Below, piece after piece: positions 6,237 to 12,752 of a stretch of 12,752 bases of DNA (within the stretch, counting starts at the first letter, position 1; every line of letters starts with the position of its first letter). The DNA is from Bacteriovorax sp. UBA1852 (GTDB lineage: Bacteria > Bdellovibrionota > Bacteriovoracia > Bacteriovoracales > Bacteriovoracaceae): the NCBI GenBank assembly GCA_002338505.1, contig DDIK01000080.1, positions 1-12,752 of the forward strand, written 5' to 3'. A program made the translations under genes and the position numbers. The notes beneath the pieces are model-generated. The model ran no database searches. It was not told the DNA's origin and worked only from the letters and a program-made list of their open reading frames with translations.

Positions 6237-6242
6237 ATTATA
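6237..6242 (-). promoter_or_regulatory. Candidate -10 box of the coxBAC operon promoter
   Basis: The 118-base gap between the fused heme synthase gene and coxB contains a consensus TATAAT on the minus strand, 27 bases before the coxB ATG. The start point would be near 6230, just upstream of the AAGGA ribosome-binding site at about 6217-6221. The -35 region at 17 bases is weak (GTAAAA). This would let the structural oxidase genes be transcribed separately from ctaA-ctaB. Confidence 0.45.
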
Positions 6243-6300
6243 TGTACTTAACGAAAAAATTTTACTCTCCTTTTAGTATATTTTCCACAAATTAGCTAAG

Positions 6301-6321
6301 GAAAAAGTTGCTGCATCGCAA
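6301..6321 (-). terminator. Weak candidate terminator after the fused heme synthase gene
   Basis: Immediately after the stop of the fused gene the minus strand has TTGC-GATGCA-GCAA followed by CTTTTTC. The stem is only four pairs with a five-T run, so termination would be partial at best. It lies where a transcript boundary between ctaA-ctaB and coxB would be expected. Confidence 0.3.
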
Positions 6322-6327
6322 TCAAAG

Positions 6328-8085
6328 CTAATTAAAGAAAATTAATGCAAGCATTAATAATGGGAGATAAATAATTGAGCCCCAAAAATATTTCCGGGCC
6401 CATGTAACGTGGGTTAATTTATTATCCTTAAAAAAGCCAATAAAGGCCAGTACTACAAAGCTTAGACCAAGTATAAATGCACTATACAAGTATTGTACTT
6501 TTGTTAGATTTAAAAAATATGGCAAAAGTGAAGCTGCAAATAAAAATAATGTTGTTACAAACATTACAATCGTCATCTTATTTTTTGAGTAATAATGTGA
6601 ATAAACTTTTATTCCACCTTTAGCGTAGTCGTCTTTGTGATAGATAGATATCGCTAGAAAATGCGGAATTTGCCAAATAAAAAGTATTACGAAAAGCGAC
6701 AGCGCCATTAAATCAAAGTCACCCACAACAAGAGTTCTTCCCATCACTGGCGGTATAGCTCCAGGAATAGCTCCTACATACAAGGCAAAGGGTGAAGTTC
6801 GCTTCATAGGAGTATAAGCGTAGAGATAGGTTAAAAAGGCAATAAGGCCCAGAAGAGCTGTTTCCCAGTTTACATAATAAGCTGTTAATGGAATTGATAT
6901 TCCGATTAAAGCCCAACCTTGAATAAGAGCATATTTAGGATTTAAGCGACCAGAGGGAAGTGCCCGATCCTTTGTTCTTTCCATTTTTGCATCAACATCT
7001 TTTTCAATATAGCAGTTTAGTGTTGTAGCGGAGGCTACTATCAAAATAGAAAGGAACATTCCAAAAAAGAGCTTAAAAAAGTTTACAAACTCTGCAGATA
7101 TTAAGACACCAGTTAAAATTGTAGAAACAACAAGTAGTCCTAGCCTTGGCTTTGTAAGCTCAAGAAGGTCTGCTAGTAAAGTGGGCTTAATAATCTCAGT
7201 GCTATTTCTTTCACTATTTAAGATGAAGTCCAACATCCCAAATAAGGAGAGGAGGATGGCAATAGCTAAACTAAGGTGAACAACTGCTGGTAAACCCTCA
7301 TTTATATGAACAAATAGATATTTAGCACCTATGAAATGAATGATCATCGAGGCGATAAAAACAAGAAAGAGATAAGAAAATGACTTTGCATTAGAACGAA
7401 AAGAATAAAAGTATAATTTTAGACTCTTAAAAATAAACAATAACCCAATCAAGCCAATAAAGATTCCAAGAAAGCGGTGACTCATATGAAGTCTGGCCGC
7501 TACTTTTGTTGGCCACATAAGACTCTGACCAAACTCAGTGCAATAGAGTAGATTTTGTCCAAAACCGCACACAGAACGAGAAGTTGTGTGGTTAAGAACT
7601 GAACCAAAGAGAATTTGCACAAATGTCAGTGACAGCAAAACTCTAATCAAGTCTTTAATCGGAGCTAAGCTAAACTTTGGTAACTTGAGGGTCTTAAGAT
7701 CTAAATTAATAAATCTCGAAAAAGTGATGATATAGAGAACACTTAAAAATAGATGAAAGACATTCATAATTGTTGGAAACTTAAAAGTCGCACTTAAAGC
7801 ACCTAAGACGGACTGAACAATTAAATATAACAAGCCTTTCTTAATATATGTAAAGCCTTCATGCGACTTAGAAACTTTAAAATAAAGAGTCACATTAAAG
7901 ACAAGAACAACTCCTGCTAAGAATCTATGCAGCATTGGGTAGAAATTATTTGTACTCAATGGACCAGAATAGCAAACAGGCCAGCTTGTGCAGTCGACAG
8001 CGAGACTTTCATTTTTCACATAAGCACCTAAAATAATGAGCATTAGTGTGAAAGCTATATTGGTAATTGCTAAAATTCTTATCAC
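6328..8085 (-). CDS. ctaA/ctaB: Fused heme A synthase-heme O synthase (CtaA-CtaB)
   Basis: One 585-residue reading frame joins two heme-modifying enzymes. Residues 1-290 are COX15/CtaA-like: eight spans with His53, His111, His203 and His270 as candidate heme ligands (LHRF, FHLF, SHRF, VHLS), plus Cys pairs 32/38 (CTSWPVC) and 173/182. The Glu normally three residues before the first His is Pro50. Residues 300-585 are CtaB-like protoheme IX farnesyltransferase: Asn357-Asp363-Asp365 with RTKDRALP (370-377), YTPMKR (424-429), GAIPGAIPPVMG (438-449) and FIWQIPHF (469-476). Together they would convert heme B to O and O to A. I choose GTG at 8085 because AAGG lies six bases upstream; the ATG at 8103 adds six residues but has no ribosome-binding site. 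No internal stop or restart separates the halves. Confidence 0.93.
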   Translation of the reverse strand: MIRILAITNIAFTLMLIILGAYVKNESLAVDCTSWPVCYSGPLSTNNFYPMLHRFLAGVVLVFNVTLYFKVSKSHEGFTYIKKGLLYLIVQSVLGALSATFKFPTIMNVFHLFLSVLYIITFSRFINLDLKTLKLPKFSLAPIKDLIRVLLSLTFVQILFGSVLNHTTSRSVCGFGQNLLYCTEFGQSLMWPTKVAARLHMSHRFLGIFIGLIGLLFIFKSLKLYFYSFRSNAKSFSYLFLVFIASMIIHFIGAKYLFVHINEGLPAVVHLSLAIAILLSLFGMLDFILNSERNSTEIIKPTLLADLLELTKPRLGLLVVSTILTGVLISAEFVNFFKLFFGMFLSILIVASATTLNCYIEKDVDAKMERTKDRALPSGRLNPKYALIQGWALIGISIPLTAYYVNWETALLGLIAFLTYLYAYTPMKRTSPFALYVGAIPGAIPPVMGRTLVVGDFDLMALSLFVILFIWQIPHFLAISIYHKDDYAKGGIKVYSHYYSKNKMTIVMFVTTLFLFAASLLPYFLNLTKVQYLYSAFILGLSFVVLAFIGFFKDNKLTHVTWARKYFWGSIIYLPLLMLALIFFN

Positions 8086-8167
8086 GGTGAACCTTATATA
8101 CATTGAGAGCTAAAAAACGGCAATCACTGATTATTTTTGTCAACATTGACTGAACTTTTTAACAGCA

Positions 8168-8196
8168 TTGCGCGTTATATACACGTGAGATAAAAT
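8168..8196 (+). promoter_or_regulatory. Candidate promoter for the exported-protein pair
   Basis: TTGCGC (8168-8173) and TAAAAT (8191-8196) are separated by 17 bases. The -10-like box ends six bases before the ATG at 8203, the same spacing as at the isomerase gene, and again no Shine-Dalgarno precedes the start. A leaderless transcript is therefore possible. The 99-117 base divergent gap shared with the fused heme synthase gene holds no other clear element. Confidence 0.35.
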
Positions 8197-8202
8197 TTAT
8201 GT

Positions 8203-8493
8203 ATGAGAGTATTACTTTTAGCAATTCTTTTTTTTCAGATATCTTATGCCTCAAACCTAAAGGGGATAATTCTAAGTAAAGATAAGAAATGTCGAGAAAT
8301 CTTTCAGCTCTATGTGACTCATGGAAAGTCTGTCGTCTATCAATTAGAAGTCCCGCATGGTGGCTCTTTTGAATTTGACCTTCCTAAAAATAAGTATAGA
8401 TTAACTGCGGTTAACAAATCTGGATGTTCCTACGAAGCTGATTTAGTGATTACAGAAAATCAAACGTTTAAAGAAGTATGGGTTAAAAAATGA
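8203..8493 (+). CDS. Small exported protein of unknown function
   Basis: A 96-residue protein I do not recognise. Residues 1-16 form a short signal peptide (Arg2, hydrophobic core, SYA before the likely cut), leaving an 80-residue mature domain. That domain has alternating hydrophobic strands and two cysteines (30 and 75) that could form a disulfide. The pattern around EVPHGGSFEFDLPKNKYRLT (49-68) resembles the small beta-sandwich of carboxypeptidase regulatory-like domains, in which a short turn leads into a Y-x-L strand; this is a shape impression only. Its stop overlaps the start of the next gene by four bases (ATGA), so the two are probably co-expressed and may act together in the cell envelope. 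Confidence 0.8.
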   Translation: MRVLLLAILFFQISYASNLKGIILSKDKKCREIFQLYVTHGKSVVYQLEVPHGGSFEFDLPKNKYRLTAVNKSGCSYEADLVITENQTFKEVWVKK

Positions 8494-9509
8494 AATTCCT
8501 CGTTCTTTTTCTTTTAGCTTTATCAATAAATGCATCAATGATGGCACCCAATCAAAGAATGCAAGATCCTAGATGTATGGTTCCCGCAAGTGCATTAGCT
8601 GCTTCTTCGATGCCAGCAGGTTTATGTAATCAAAATCAACAGATACCAACAGTTACACCCATTTATGGAGGTGCGAGCTGCTTGGCAATGACTCCTCAAT
8701 GTCTCGGTCAAACGAGATCAAATTATGACTGCATACACTGTAACCAACTCAATAATCCAAGGATACTTCCCAATCAGTTTAATCCACAGACTTCTTGGTA
8801 TCATCGATATGCTCAAATGAGATGGCCTCAGTATAACAGACCAGCAGTGTGGAATAATGGATATGCTGACCATAACTTCTACCCTGGCAGTGGAAATGTT
8901 GCCGTTGGAAAACCAAATGTATACATTCATGGCAACCTCATTGGTAAACAGAGACTTCAAGTAAAAATGAAAAACAGATCTCACCTTCTTGCGGCATCCC
9001 CCATACATGGGACTGATGGCTGGGTATTTGAGAAATCAGGCGAGATATTATCCGTAACTGGAGCGAGTTATAATTATTTCTATTATGACTATAAGGCTCA
9101 CGAGAATTACCTTCAAAATAAATCTGGATTTTGCGGTAAGAAAGATTACCTGTATGACCGAATGATTTCGATTCTGAAAGAGATGAGCTTTAAAGAAAGA
9201 GAAATTAAAGATTTTGAAGACTATTGGTCAGTTAAATACCCAGGTGGCTCATTCTGCGTCTACCCACAAACTCATGCTGAACTACAAAAGCTTGCTCAGT
9301 GGAATGGTTCCTTCATGCCCTCATCATTTAGAAGAGTTGTATTTGTAAGTGTTCCTAAGAAAGAGGGACATAAGATTATCTCGTCACATTTTAAGAACGA
9401 GCCAAGTGAAGACTGGAATCCTCAAAAAGGAATCTATCGAGTTCCTGCATCTAAAAATGATATCTCAATTCACGAATGGGGCGTCGCCTTTCTCACTGAT
9501 AAAAAATAA
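8490..9509 (+). CDS. Exported Cys-rich protein with a divergent KPxIYLYP-type domain
   Basis: A 339-residue exported protein of unknown function. Residues 1-16 are a signal peptide (INAS cleavage region). Residues 17-135 are low-complexity, rich in Asn, Gln, Pro and Met, with six cysteines (29, 46, 64, 71, 81, 84), including CIHC. Residues 138-290 follow, in order, the layout of a widespread uncharacterised bacterial domain that I remember beginning KPxIYLYP: KPNVYIHG (141-148), a GW strand (176-178), an aromatic YFYYDY (196-201) where that family has YLFWE, GFC (213-215), then a helix leading to EIKDFEDYW (238-246) and FRRVVFVSVP (280-289). The match is from memory and not searched. Translation is coupled to the preceding small gene. 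It converges with the second ctaA, stops seven bases apart. Confidence 0.8.
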   Translation: MKFLVLFLLALSINASMMAPNQRMQDPRCMVPASALAASSMPAGLCNQNQQIPTVTPIYGGASCLAMTPQCLGQTRSNYDCIHCNQLNNPRILPNQFNPQTSWYHRYAQMRWPQYNRPAVWNNGYADHNFYPGSGNVAVGKPNVYIHGNLIGKQRLQVKMKNRSHLLAASPIHGTDGWVFEKSGEILSVTGASYNYFYYDYKAHENYLQNKSGFCGKKDYLYDRMISILKEMSFKEREIKDFEDYWSVKYPGGSFCVYPQTHAELQKLAQWNGSFMPSSFRRVVFVSVPKKEGHKIISSHFKNEPSEDWNPQKGIYRVPASKNDISIHEWGVAFLTDKK

Positions 9510-9516
9510 AATTTCT

Positions 9517-10488
9517 CTAAACCTTTTTCATTCTTAAGAATTCAAAGAATTCATATAATTTTGCAATAAGAATAATAGCAAATAACAGATGAATAGGAGC
9601 TGCGAGTGAAGGAAATGCAAAGTAAGCGAGGATCACACCTGCAGCGATCTCTGCAAAGAGACATAACATGATATCGATGAGGCTCTTTTGAACATAGGCA
9701 TTATCAGCAAAAGTTTCTCGAACATCTTTAATAAATTTAAAGAAAGACAGAACTAAGACAATAGAAAAACTTCGATGAATGTAGAAGACCCAATCGAGTC
9801 TTCCTAGCCAATTACTCTTGGCGAGATTTGGTTCGGTATTTGTGATGTGATCAATCTGCTCACGGACTTGTGTTCCAAGAATAATTTGTATCATAACTAA
9901 AACAACAAGAATTAGTGCAAAGTTCTTATATTTTCTAAGGTTTTCCACAGAGCGATCAACAACAGGTATAAGGCCTACTAATTTCTTAATATGAAAGAGA
10001 GCGAAAACTAAAAGTACCGCTAAAATCATATGCGCAGTGATAACTCCAGGTGCAAGATGTGTGGATACGACTTTAGATCCAAGCCAGCCATTTAAGATAA
10101 CAAGAAAAAGACTCAGCTGAGATGACCAGAAAATGTCTTTTCTTGTTTTTCGATACTTGAAAGAAAAGAAACTAAGAGCAAGCAGTGCAAAGCCTGTCCA
10201 TACCCCAAATAAGCGATTAATGTACTCAATCCAAGTCTTTATGGGATCAAAGTCTGCAACTCTTCTGCCCGAAACAGCAAATTTCGTTTTGTAGTCTTGC
10301 GGTAATTGGTCAATACTTGTTGGCGGAATATATTCACCGAAACACTTTGGCCAATCGGGACAACCCATACCTGAACCTGTAGCACGAACAATTCCACCAA
10401 GTGCAATAAGAATGAAAATTGTCCAAATACAAAGCTTTAAAGTTTTTATATAAGTAGGATCGATAGGATTTAATGACTTTTCTGACAT
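9517..10488 (-). CDS. ctaA: Heme A synthase (second COX15/CtaA protein)
   Basis: A 323-residue, eight-span protein that should oxidise the C8 methyl of heme O to the formyl of heme A. GGIVRATGSGMGCPDWPKCF (31-50) is a CtaA hallmark with the Cys43/Cys49 pair. The EYIHR-type motif reads EYINR (88-92): the Glu is present but the first heme-ligand His is Asn91. The other three, His153 (TAHMILA), His238 (YIHRSFS) and His300 (PIHLLFA), are in place. The second cysteine pair seen in two-pair enzymes is absent. From memory, Asn at this site also occurs in other bacterial groups, so it does not by itself mean inactivity. AAGGA is eight bases before the ATG. It is a single-gene unit, separated from the fused CtaA-CtaB by the exported pair. 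Confidence 0.94.
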   Translation of the reverse strand: MSEKSLNPIDPTYIKTLKLCIWTIFILIALGGIVRATGSGMGCPDWPKCFGEYIPPTSIDQLPQDYKTKFAVSGRRVADFDPIKTWIEYINRLFGVWTGFALLALSFFSFKYRKTRKDIFWSSQLSLFLVILNGWLGSKVVSTHLAPGVITAHMILAVLLVFALFHIKKLVGLIPVVDRSVENLRKYKNFALILVVLVMIQIILGTQVREQIDHITNTEPNLAKSNWLGRLDWVFYIHRSFSIVLVLSFFKFIKDVRETFADNAYVQKSLIDIMLCLFAEIAAGVILAYFAFPSLAAPIHLLFAIILIAKLYEFFEFLRMKKV

Positions 10489-10512
10489 TTATACTTTCCT
10501 TATTTGTTGATA

Positions 10513-10518
10513 AGTATA
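10513..10518 (-). promoter_or_regulatory. Candidate -10 box for the second ctaA
   Basis: The minus strand reads TATACT 24 bases before the ATG, which would give a start near 10506 and an 18-base leader holding the AAGGA site. No good -35 is seen at 16-18 bases. It lies in the 116-base divergent region shared with tryptophan dioxygenase. Confidence 0.35.
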
Positions 10519-10583
10519 AGTCTTGAGTACCAAGAATTAGTATTCTACACTGAATATCTTAAAAGACTTTACTCAGCCGGTAA

Positions 10584-10589
10584 TATAAT
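10584..10589 (+). promoter_or_regulatory. Candidate -10 box for the tryptophan dioxygenase gene
   Basis: A consensus TATAAT lies 15 bases before the ATG at 10605. Transcription would begin near 10596, inside the GTGAGG ribosome-binding site, leaving a leader of only about 9 bases. The -35 region is weak. Either the leader is very short or the real promoter is elsewhere in the divergent gap. Confidence 0.35.
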
Positions 10590-10604
10590 TAAAGTGAGGC
10601 AAAT

Positions 10605-11693
10605 ATGCAAAACTTAAATAAGCCTGTCTACTATGGTGAATATTTAGAACTTAACAAATTATTAGACACTCAAAATCCTCGTTCAAAAGAACTCGGTAAT
10701 GAAGCACACGATGAAACTCTCTTCATCATTGTTCACCAAGTTTATGAATTATGGTTTAAACAAATACTTCACGAACTTAATTCACTTCATCGAGTATTCC
10801 TAAGGGATCAAATCGAAGATTCAGTTCTTTCAAGAGTTGTCTTAAGATTAGAAAGAATAAAAAAGATTCAAGGTATTCTCGTTGATCAACTTGATGTTAT
10901 GGAAACTATGACTCCTATGGACTTTCTTGAATTCAGAGATTTACTTGTGCCTGCATCTGGATTTCAAAGTGTTCAGTTTAGAGAAATAGAAATTCTTCTA
11001 GGACTGAAAACTGACCAACGAAAAGAAGTCGATAGAACATACTTTCTTGGAAGACTTAAAAAAGAAGATGCTGAAAGATTGATGGAGCTAGAAAAAGGTG
11101 AAACTCTCTTTACGAGAATTGAAGCATGGCTTGAAAGAATGCCATTTTCACAATCTAAGGAATTTAACTTTTGGACTGAGTATCAATCTGTTGTAGATGA
11201 TATGCTGTCTGGAGACGAGATAACGATTTTAGATAATATGGCAACACTACCTAAAAACTCTGTTGATGCTCAACTAGAAAACCTTAAGTCTACAAGAGAG
11301 ACATTTGAGACATTATTTGATGAAGAGAAATATAATGAACTTGTGAGAGATGGAAAACGTAAACTCTCTCAAAAAGCAACATTGCATGCTTTATTTATTT
11401 TACTATATCGTGATCGTCCCATTTTTAATCTGCCGTACATGATCTTAAGTTCACTTATGGATATAGATGAAGGCTTTACATCCTGGAGACATCGCCACGC
11501 CATTATGGCACATAGGATGCTTGGGACAAAGATTGGAACAGGTGGATCTTCTGGACACAAATATCTTAAAAGTGCAGCTGAAAACAATCGCTCATTTCTA
11601 GACTTATTTAACTTAAGTACATTTCTAATTCCAAGATCCAAACTTCCAGAGTTACCAAAGTCCCTTGATGAAATTATGAATTTTAAATACTAA
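10605..11693 (+). CDS. kynA: Tryptophan 2,3-dioxygenase
   Basis: A 362-residue cytoplasmic heme enzyme that opens the indole ring of L-tryptophan with O2 to give N-formylkynurenine, the first step of the kynurenine pathway. Family blocks are clear: YGEYLELNKLL (10-20); HDETLFIIVHQVYELWFKQI (35-54), with Phe40 and the indole-binding His44; FRDLLVPASGFQS (110-122), with Arg111 for the substrate carboxylate; and WRHRHAIMAHRMLG (294-307), where His298 is the proximal heme ligand, followed by GTGGSSG (311-317). DLFNLSTFLIP (333-343) is the usual C-terminal block. GAGG lies five bases before the ATG. Length is somewhat above the roughly 280-300 residues of many bacterial enzymes and closer to animal TDO. 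The next gene starts eight bases after the stop and is probably co-transcribed. Confidence 0.97.
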   Translation: MQNLNKPVYYGEYLELNKLLDTQNPRSKELGNEAHDETLFIIVHQVYELWFKQILHELNSLHRVFLRDQIEDSVLSRVVLRLERIKKIQGILVDQLDVMETMTPMDFLEFRDLLVPASGFQSVQFREIEILLGLKTDQRKEVDRTYFLGRLKKEDAERLMELEKGETLFTRIEAWLERMPFSQSKEFNFWTEYQSVVDDMLSGDEITILDNMATLPKNSVDAQLENLKSTRETFETLFDEEKYNELVRDGKRKLSQKATLHALFILLYRDRPIFNLPYMILSSLMDIDEGFTSWRHRHAIMAHRMLGTKIGTGGSSGHKYLKSAAENNRSFLDLFNLSTFLIPRSKLPELPKSLDEIMNFKY

Positions 11694-11701
11694 GGCATTT
11701 T

Positions 11702-12752
11702 ATGTATAAGAAATATTTTTCTAAGTTTTTAACAGCTAATGAACATAGGCTTCACTTTGCAGGCCATAGTCACCATTACTGGCCTGACATAACAAAGAAA
11801 GCGCAAGAAGACTATTGGCTAGATTCCATGAATCTCGTGGACGATAAATGGGGAAAGATTTTTGGAACAAAGATAGTTCAAACTCAAAAACATATCGCGA
11901 ATATTTTAAAAATTAAAAACTATCAAAATATAGCATTTGCACCAAATACTCATGAATTAGTTTATCGAATCATAAGTTCTATTGAAAAAGATGGACCTAT
12001 TAATATACTTAGTACCGACAGTGAGTTTTATAGCTTTGAAAGACAGGCCCTGCGTCTTGAAGAGTCAAATGAACTAGAAGTTAAAAGAGTTCCAAGTGAG
12101 CCATTTAACGATTTCACTCAACGATTTAGTGATGAATCAAAGAAAAGTGAATACGATATTATATTTGTGAGCCAGGTCTTTTTTAATAATTCATATGCAA
12201 TTAATGATCTTCTTTCTTTCGTAAATAGTCTCGATCAAAAGCCACTTATTGTGATTGATGGATATCATTCTTTCATGGCCATTGATGTTGATTTAAGTGA
12301 ATTAGAAGATAAGATATTTTATCTTAGTGGAAGCTATAAGTATGCTGGTGGGGGCGAAGGTTGTTGTTTTAGTTTAATTCCAAAGGACTGCAAATTAAGA
12401 CCAAAGTTTACGGGATGGTTTGCAGAAATGTCAGAACTCAGTAACAAAGATCCCAAGAAAGTTAGTTATCAAAATGACGGGATGAGATTTGCTGGCTCAA
12501 CAATGGACTTCACATCACTTTACAGATTAGAGAGTTGGCTTAAACTTCGAGAAGACGAAGGTATTACAGTTAAAGCTGTTAGTGATCATGTTAAGAATTT
12601 ACAAAATCTATTTATTAAAGAAACAGAAATGACAGCACTGGCGCAATACCTTGTATCTGATACATTAAACTGTGGGAACTTCCTAGTGTACCGCTTACCC
12701 AGTGTTGAAATCACGACAAGAGTGGTAGAATACTTAAGAGATAAAAACATAA
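11702..12752 (+). CDS. Kynureninase-like PLP-dependent enzyme (fold type I, class V), 3' end missing
   Basis: 350 residues are visible with no stop before the window edge. It has the fold-type-I layout: Asp186 in LIVIDGYHS (182-190) for the pyridine nitrogen, and GSYKYAGGGEG (210-220) with Lys213 as the probable Schiff-base lysine, close to the SYKY motif of kynureninases. The N-terminus has HFAGHSHHYWPD (18-29) where kynureninases have a D-G-N-S-L-G type segment, so the substrate pocket probably differs. Position eight bases after tryptophan dioxygenase supports a kynurenine-pathway role, cleaving kynurenine (or formylkynurenine) to anthranilate and alanine; a generic class V aminotransferase or desulfurase-like enzyme is the alternative. 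The ATG at 11702 has TAAGG six bases upstream, overlapping the kynA stop. A kynU designation is plausible but not assured. Confidence 0.75.
   Translation, partial: MYKKYFSKFLTANEHRLHFAGHSHHYWPDITKKAQEDYWLDSMNLVDDKWGKIFGTKIVQTQKHIANILKIKNYQNIAFAPNTHELVYRIISSIEKDGPINILSTDSEFYSFERQALRLEESNELEVKRVPSEPFNDFTQRFSDESKKSEYDIIFVSQVFFNNSYAINDLLSFVNSLDQKPLIVIDGYHSFMAIDVDLSELEDKIFYLSGSYKYAGGGEGCCFSLIPKDCKLRPKFTGWFAEMSELSNKDPKKVSYQNDGMRFAGSTMDFTSLYRLESWLKLREDEGITVKAVSDHVKNLQNLFIKETEMTALAQYLVSDTLNCGNFLVYRLPSVEITTRVVEYLRDKNI

Noticed and set aside
6719..6916. Open frame on the minus strand inside the fused heme synthase gene
   Set aside because: It is an out-of-frame reading of the CtaB domain, whose motifs are intact in the main frame.
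8086..8103. ATG at 8103 as start of the fused CtaA-CtaB gene
   Set aside because: No Shine-Dalgarno precedes it, whereas GTG at 8085 has AAGG six bases upstream. The choice changes only six residues and is not certain.
8138..8143. Minus-strand TTGACA upstream of the fused heme synthase gene as a -35
   Set aside because: No acceptable -10 lies 16-18 bases downstream (CCGTTT region), so I do not call a promoter from it.
8718..9008. Minus-strand open frame within the exported Cys-rich protein gene
   Set aside because: It is antisense to a gene with signal peptide and ATGA coupling, and has no recognisable features.
9538..9552. GAATTC-AAA-GAATTC repeat between the exported protein gene and ctaA, considered as a terminator
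   Set aside because: It lies inside the ctaA coding sequence, where it encodes the E-F-F-E-F repeat, has a weak AT stem and no T-run directly after it.
11369..11641. Minus-strand open frame within tryptophan dioxygenase
   Set aside because: It is antisense to the conserved C-terminal blocks of the enzyme.
1..12752. CRISPR arrays, insertion sequences, integrases, toxin-antitoxin or phage genes
   Set aside because: No regularly spaced repeats, transposase motifs or attachment-site duplications are visible; base composition and codon use appear even across the window.

Overview
The window looks like chromosomal core DNA of an AT-rich, Gram-negative, aerobically respiring bacterium. Low GC, Lys/Asn/Ile-rich proteins, several lipoproteins, and the cytochrome oxidase plus tryptophan-catabolism content would fit the Bdellovibrionota (Bacteriovorax/Halobacteriovorax-like predators). 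That assignment is inference from gene content and general sequence character; no search was run. I see no mobile elements, CRISPR arrays or prophage genes.

Layout. Positions 1-303 hold a minus-strand tRNA-Ala(TGC) with its own strong promoter, followed downstream by a boxA-like rRNA antitermination sequence, so an rRNA gene probably lies just beyond the left edge. A plus-strand cyclophilin-type peptidyl-prolyl isomerase lipoprotein follows (304-897). It converges on a long minus-strand respiratory cluster running from 8085 down to 904. In transcription order the cluster is a fused heme A synthase/heme O synthase (ctaA-ctaB), then after a 118-bp gap with a likely promoter coxB, coxA, coxC, a diheme cytochrome c lipoprotein, a SCO copper chaperone, a subunit IV-like protein, and a 57-residue single-span membrane protein. 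Facing away from the fused gene is a plus-strand pair of exported proteins of unknown function (8203-9509, ATGA overlap). A second, separate heme A synthase gene follows on the minus strand (9517-10488). Diverging from it are tryptophan 2,3-dioxygenase (10605-11693) and a kynureninase-like PLP enzyme that runs off the right edge.

How it works together. The cluster encodes most of an aa3-type oxygen reductase with its electron donor and assembly factors. The CtaB domain farnesylates heme B to heme O, the CtaA-type proteins oxidise heme O to heme A, and SCO serves the CuA site of CoxB. The membrane-anchored diheme cytochrome c probably delivers electrons to CuA, since CoxB has no fused cytochrome domain. 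No bc1 complex, alternative complex III or CtaG/Cox11 gene is in the window.

Most notable points: CoxA has Phe where the K-channel lysine is expected, although the D-channel residues are kept; the fused CtaA-CtaB protein coexists with a second CtaA, and the two deviate at different residues of the same active-site motif; the solitary tRNA-Ala/boxA arrangement suggests split rRNA genes; and two plus-strand genes have -10-like boxes so close to the start codon that they may be leaderless.
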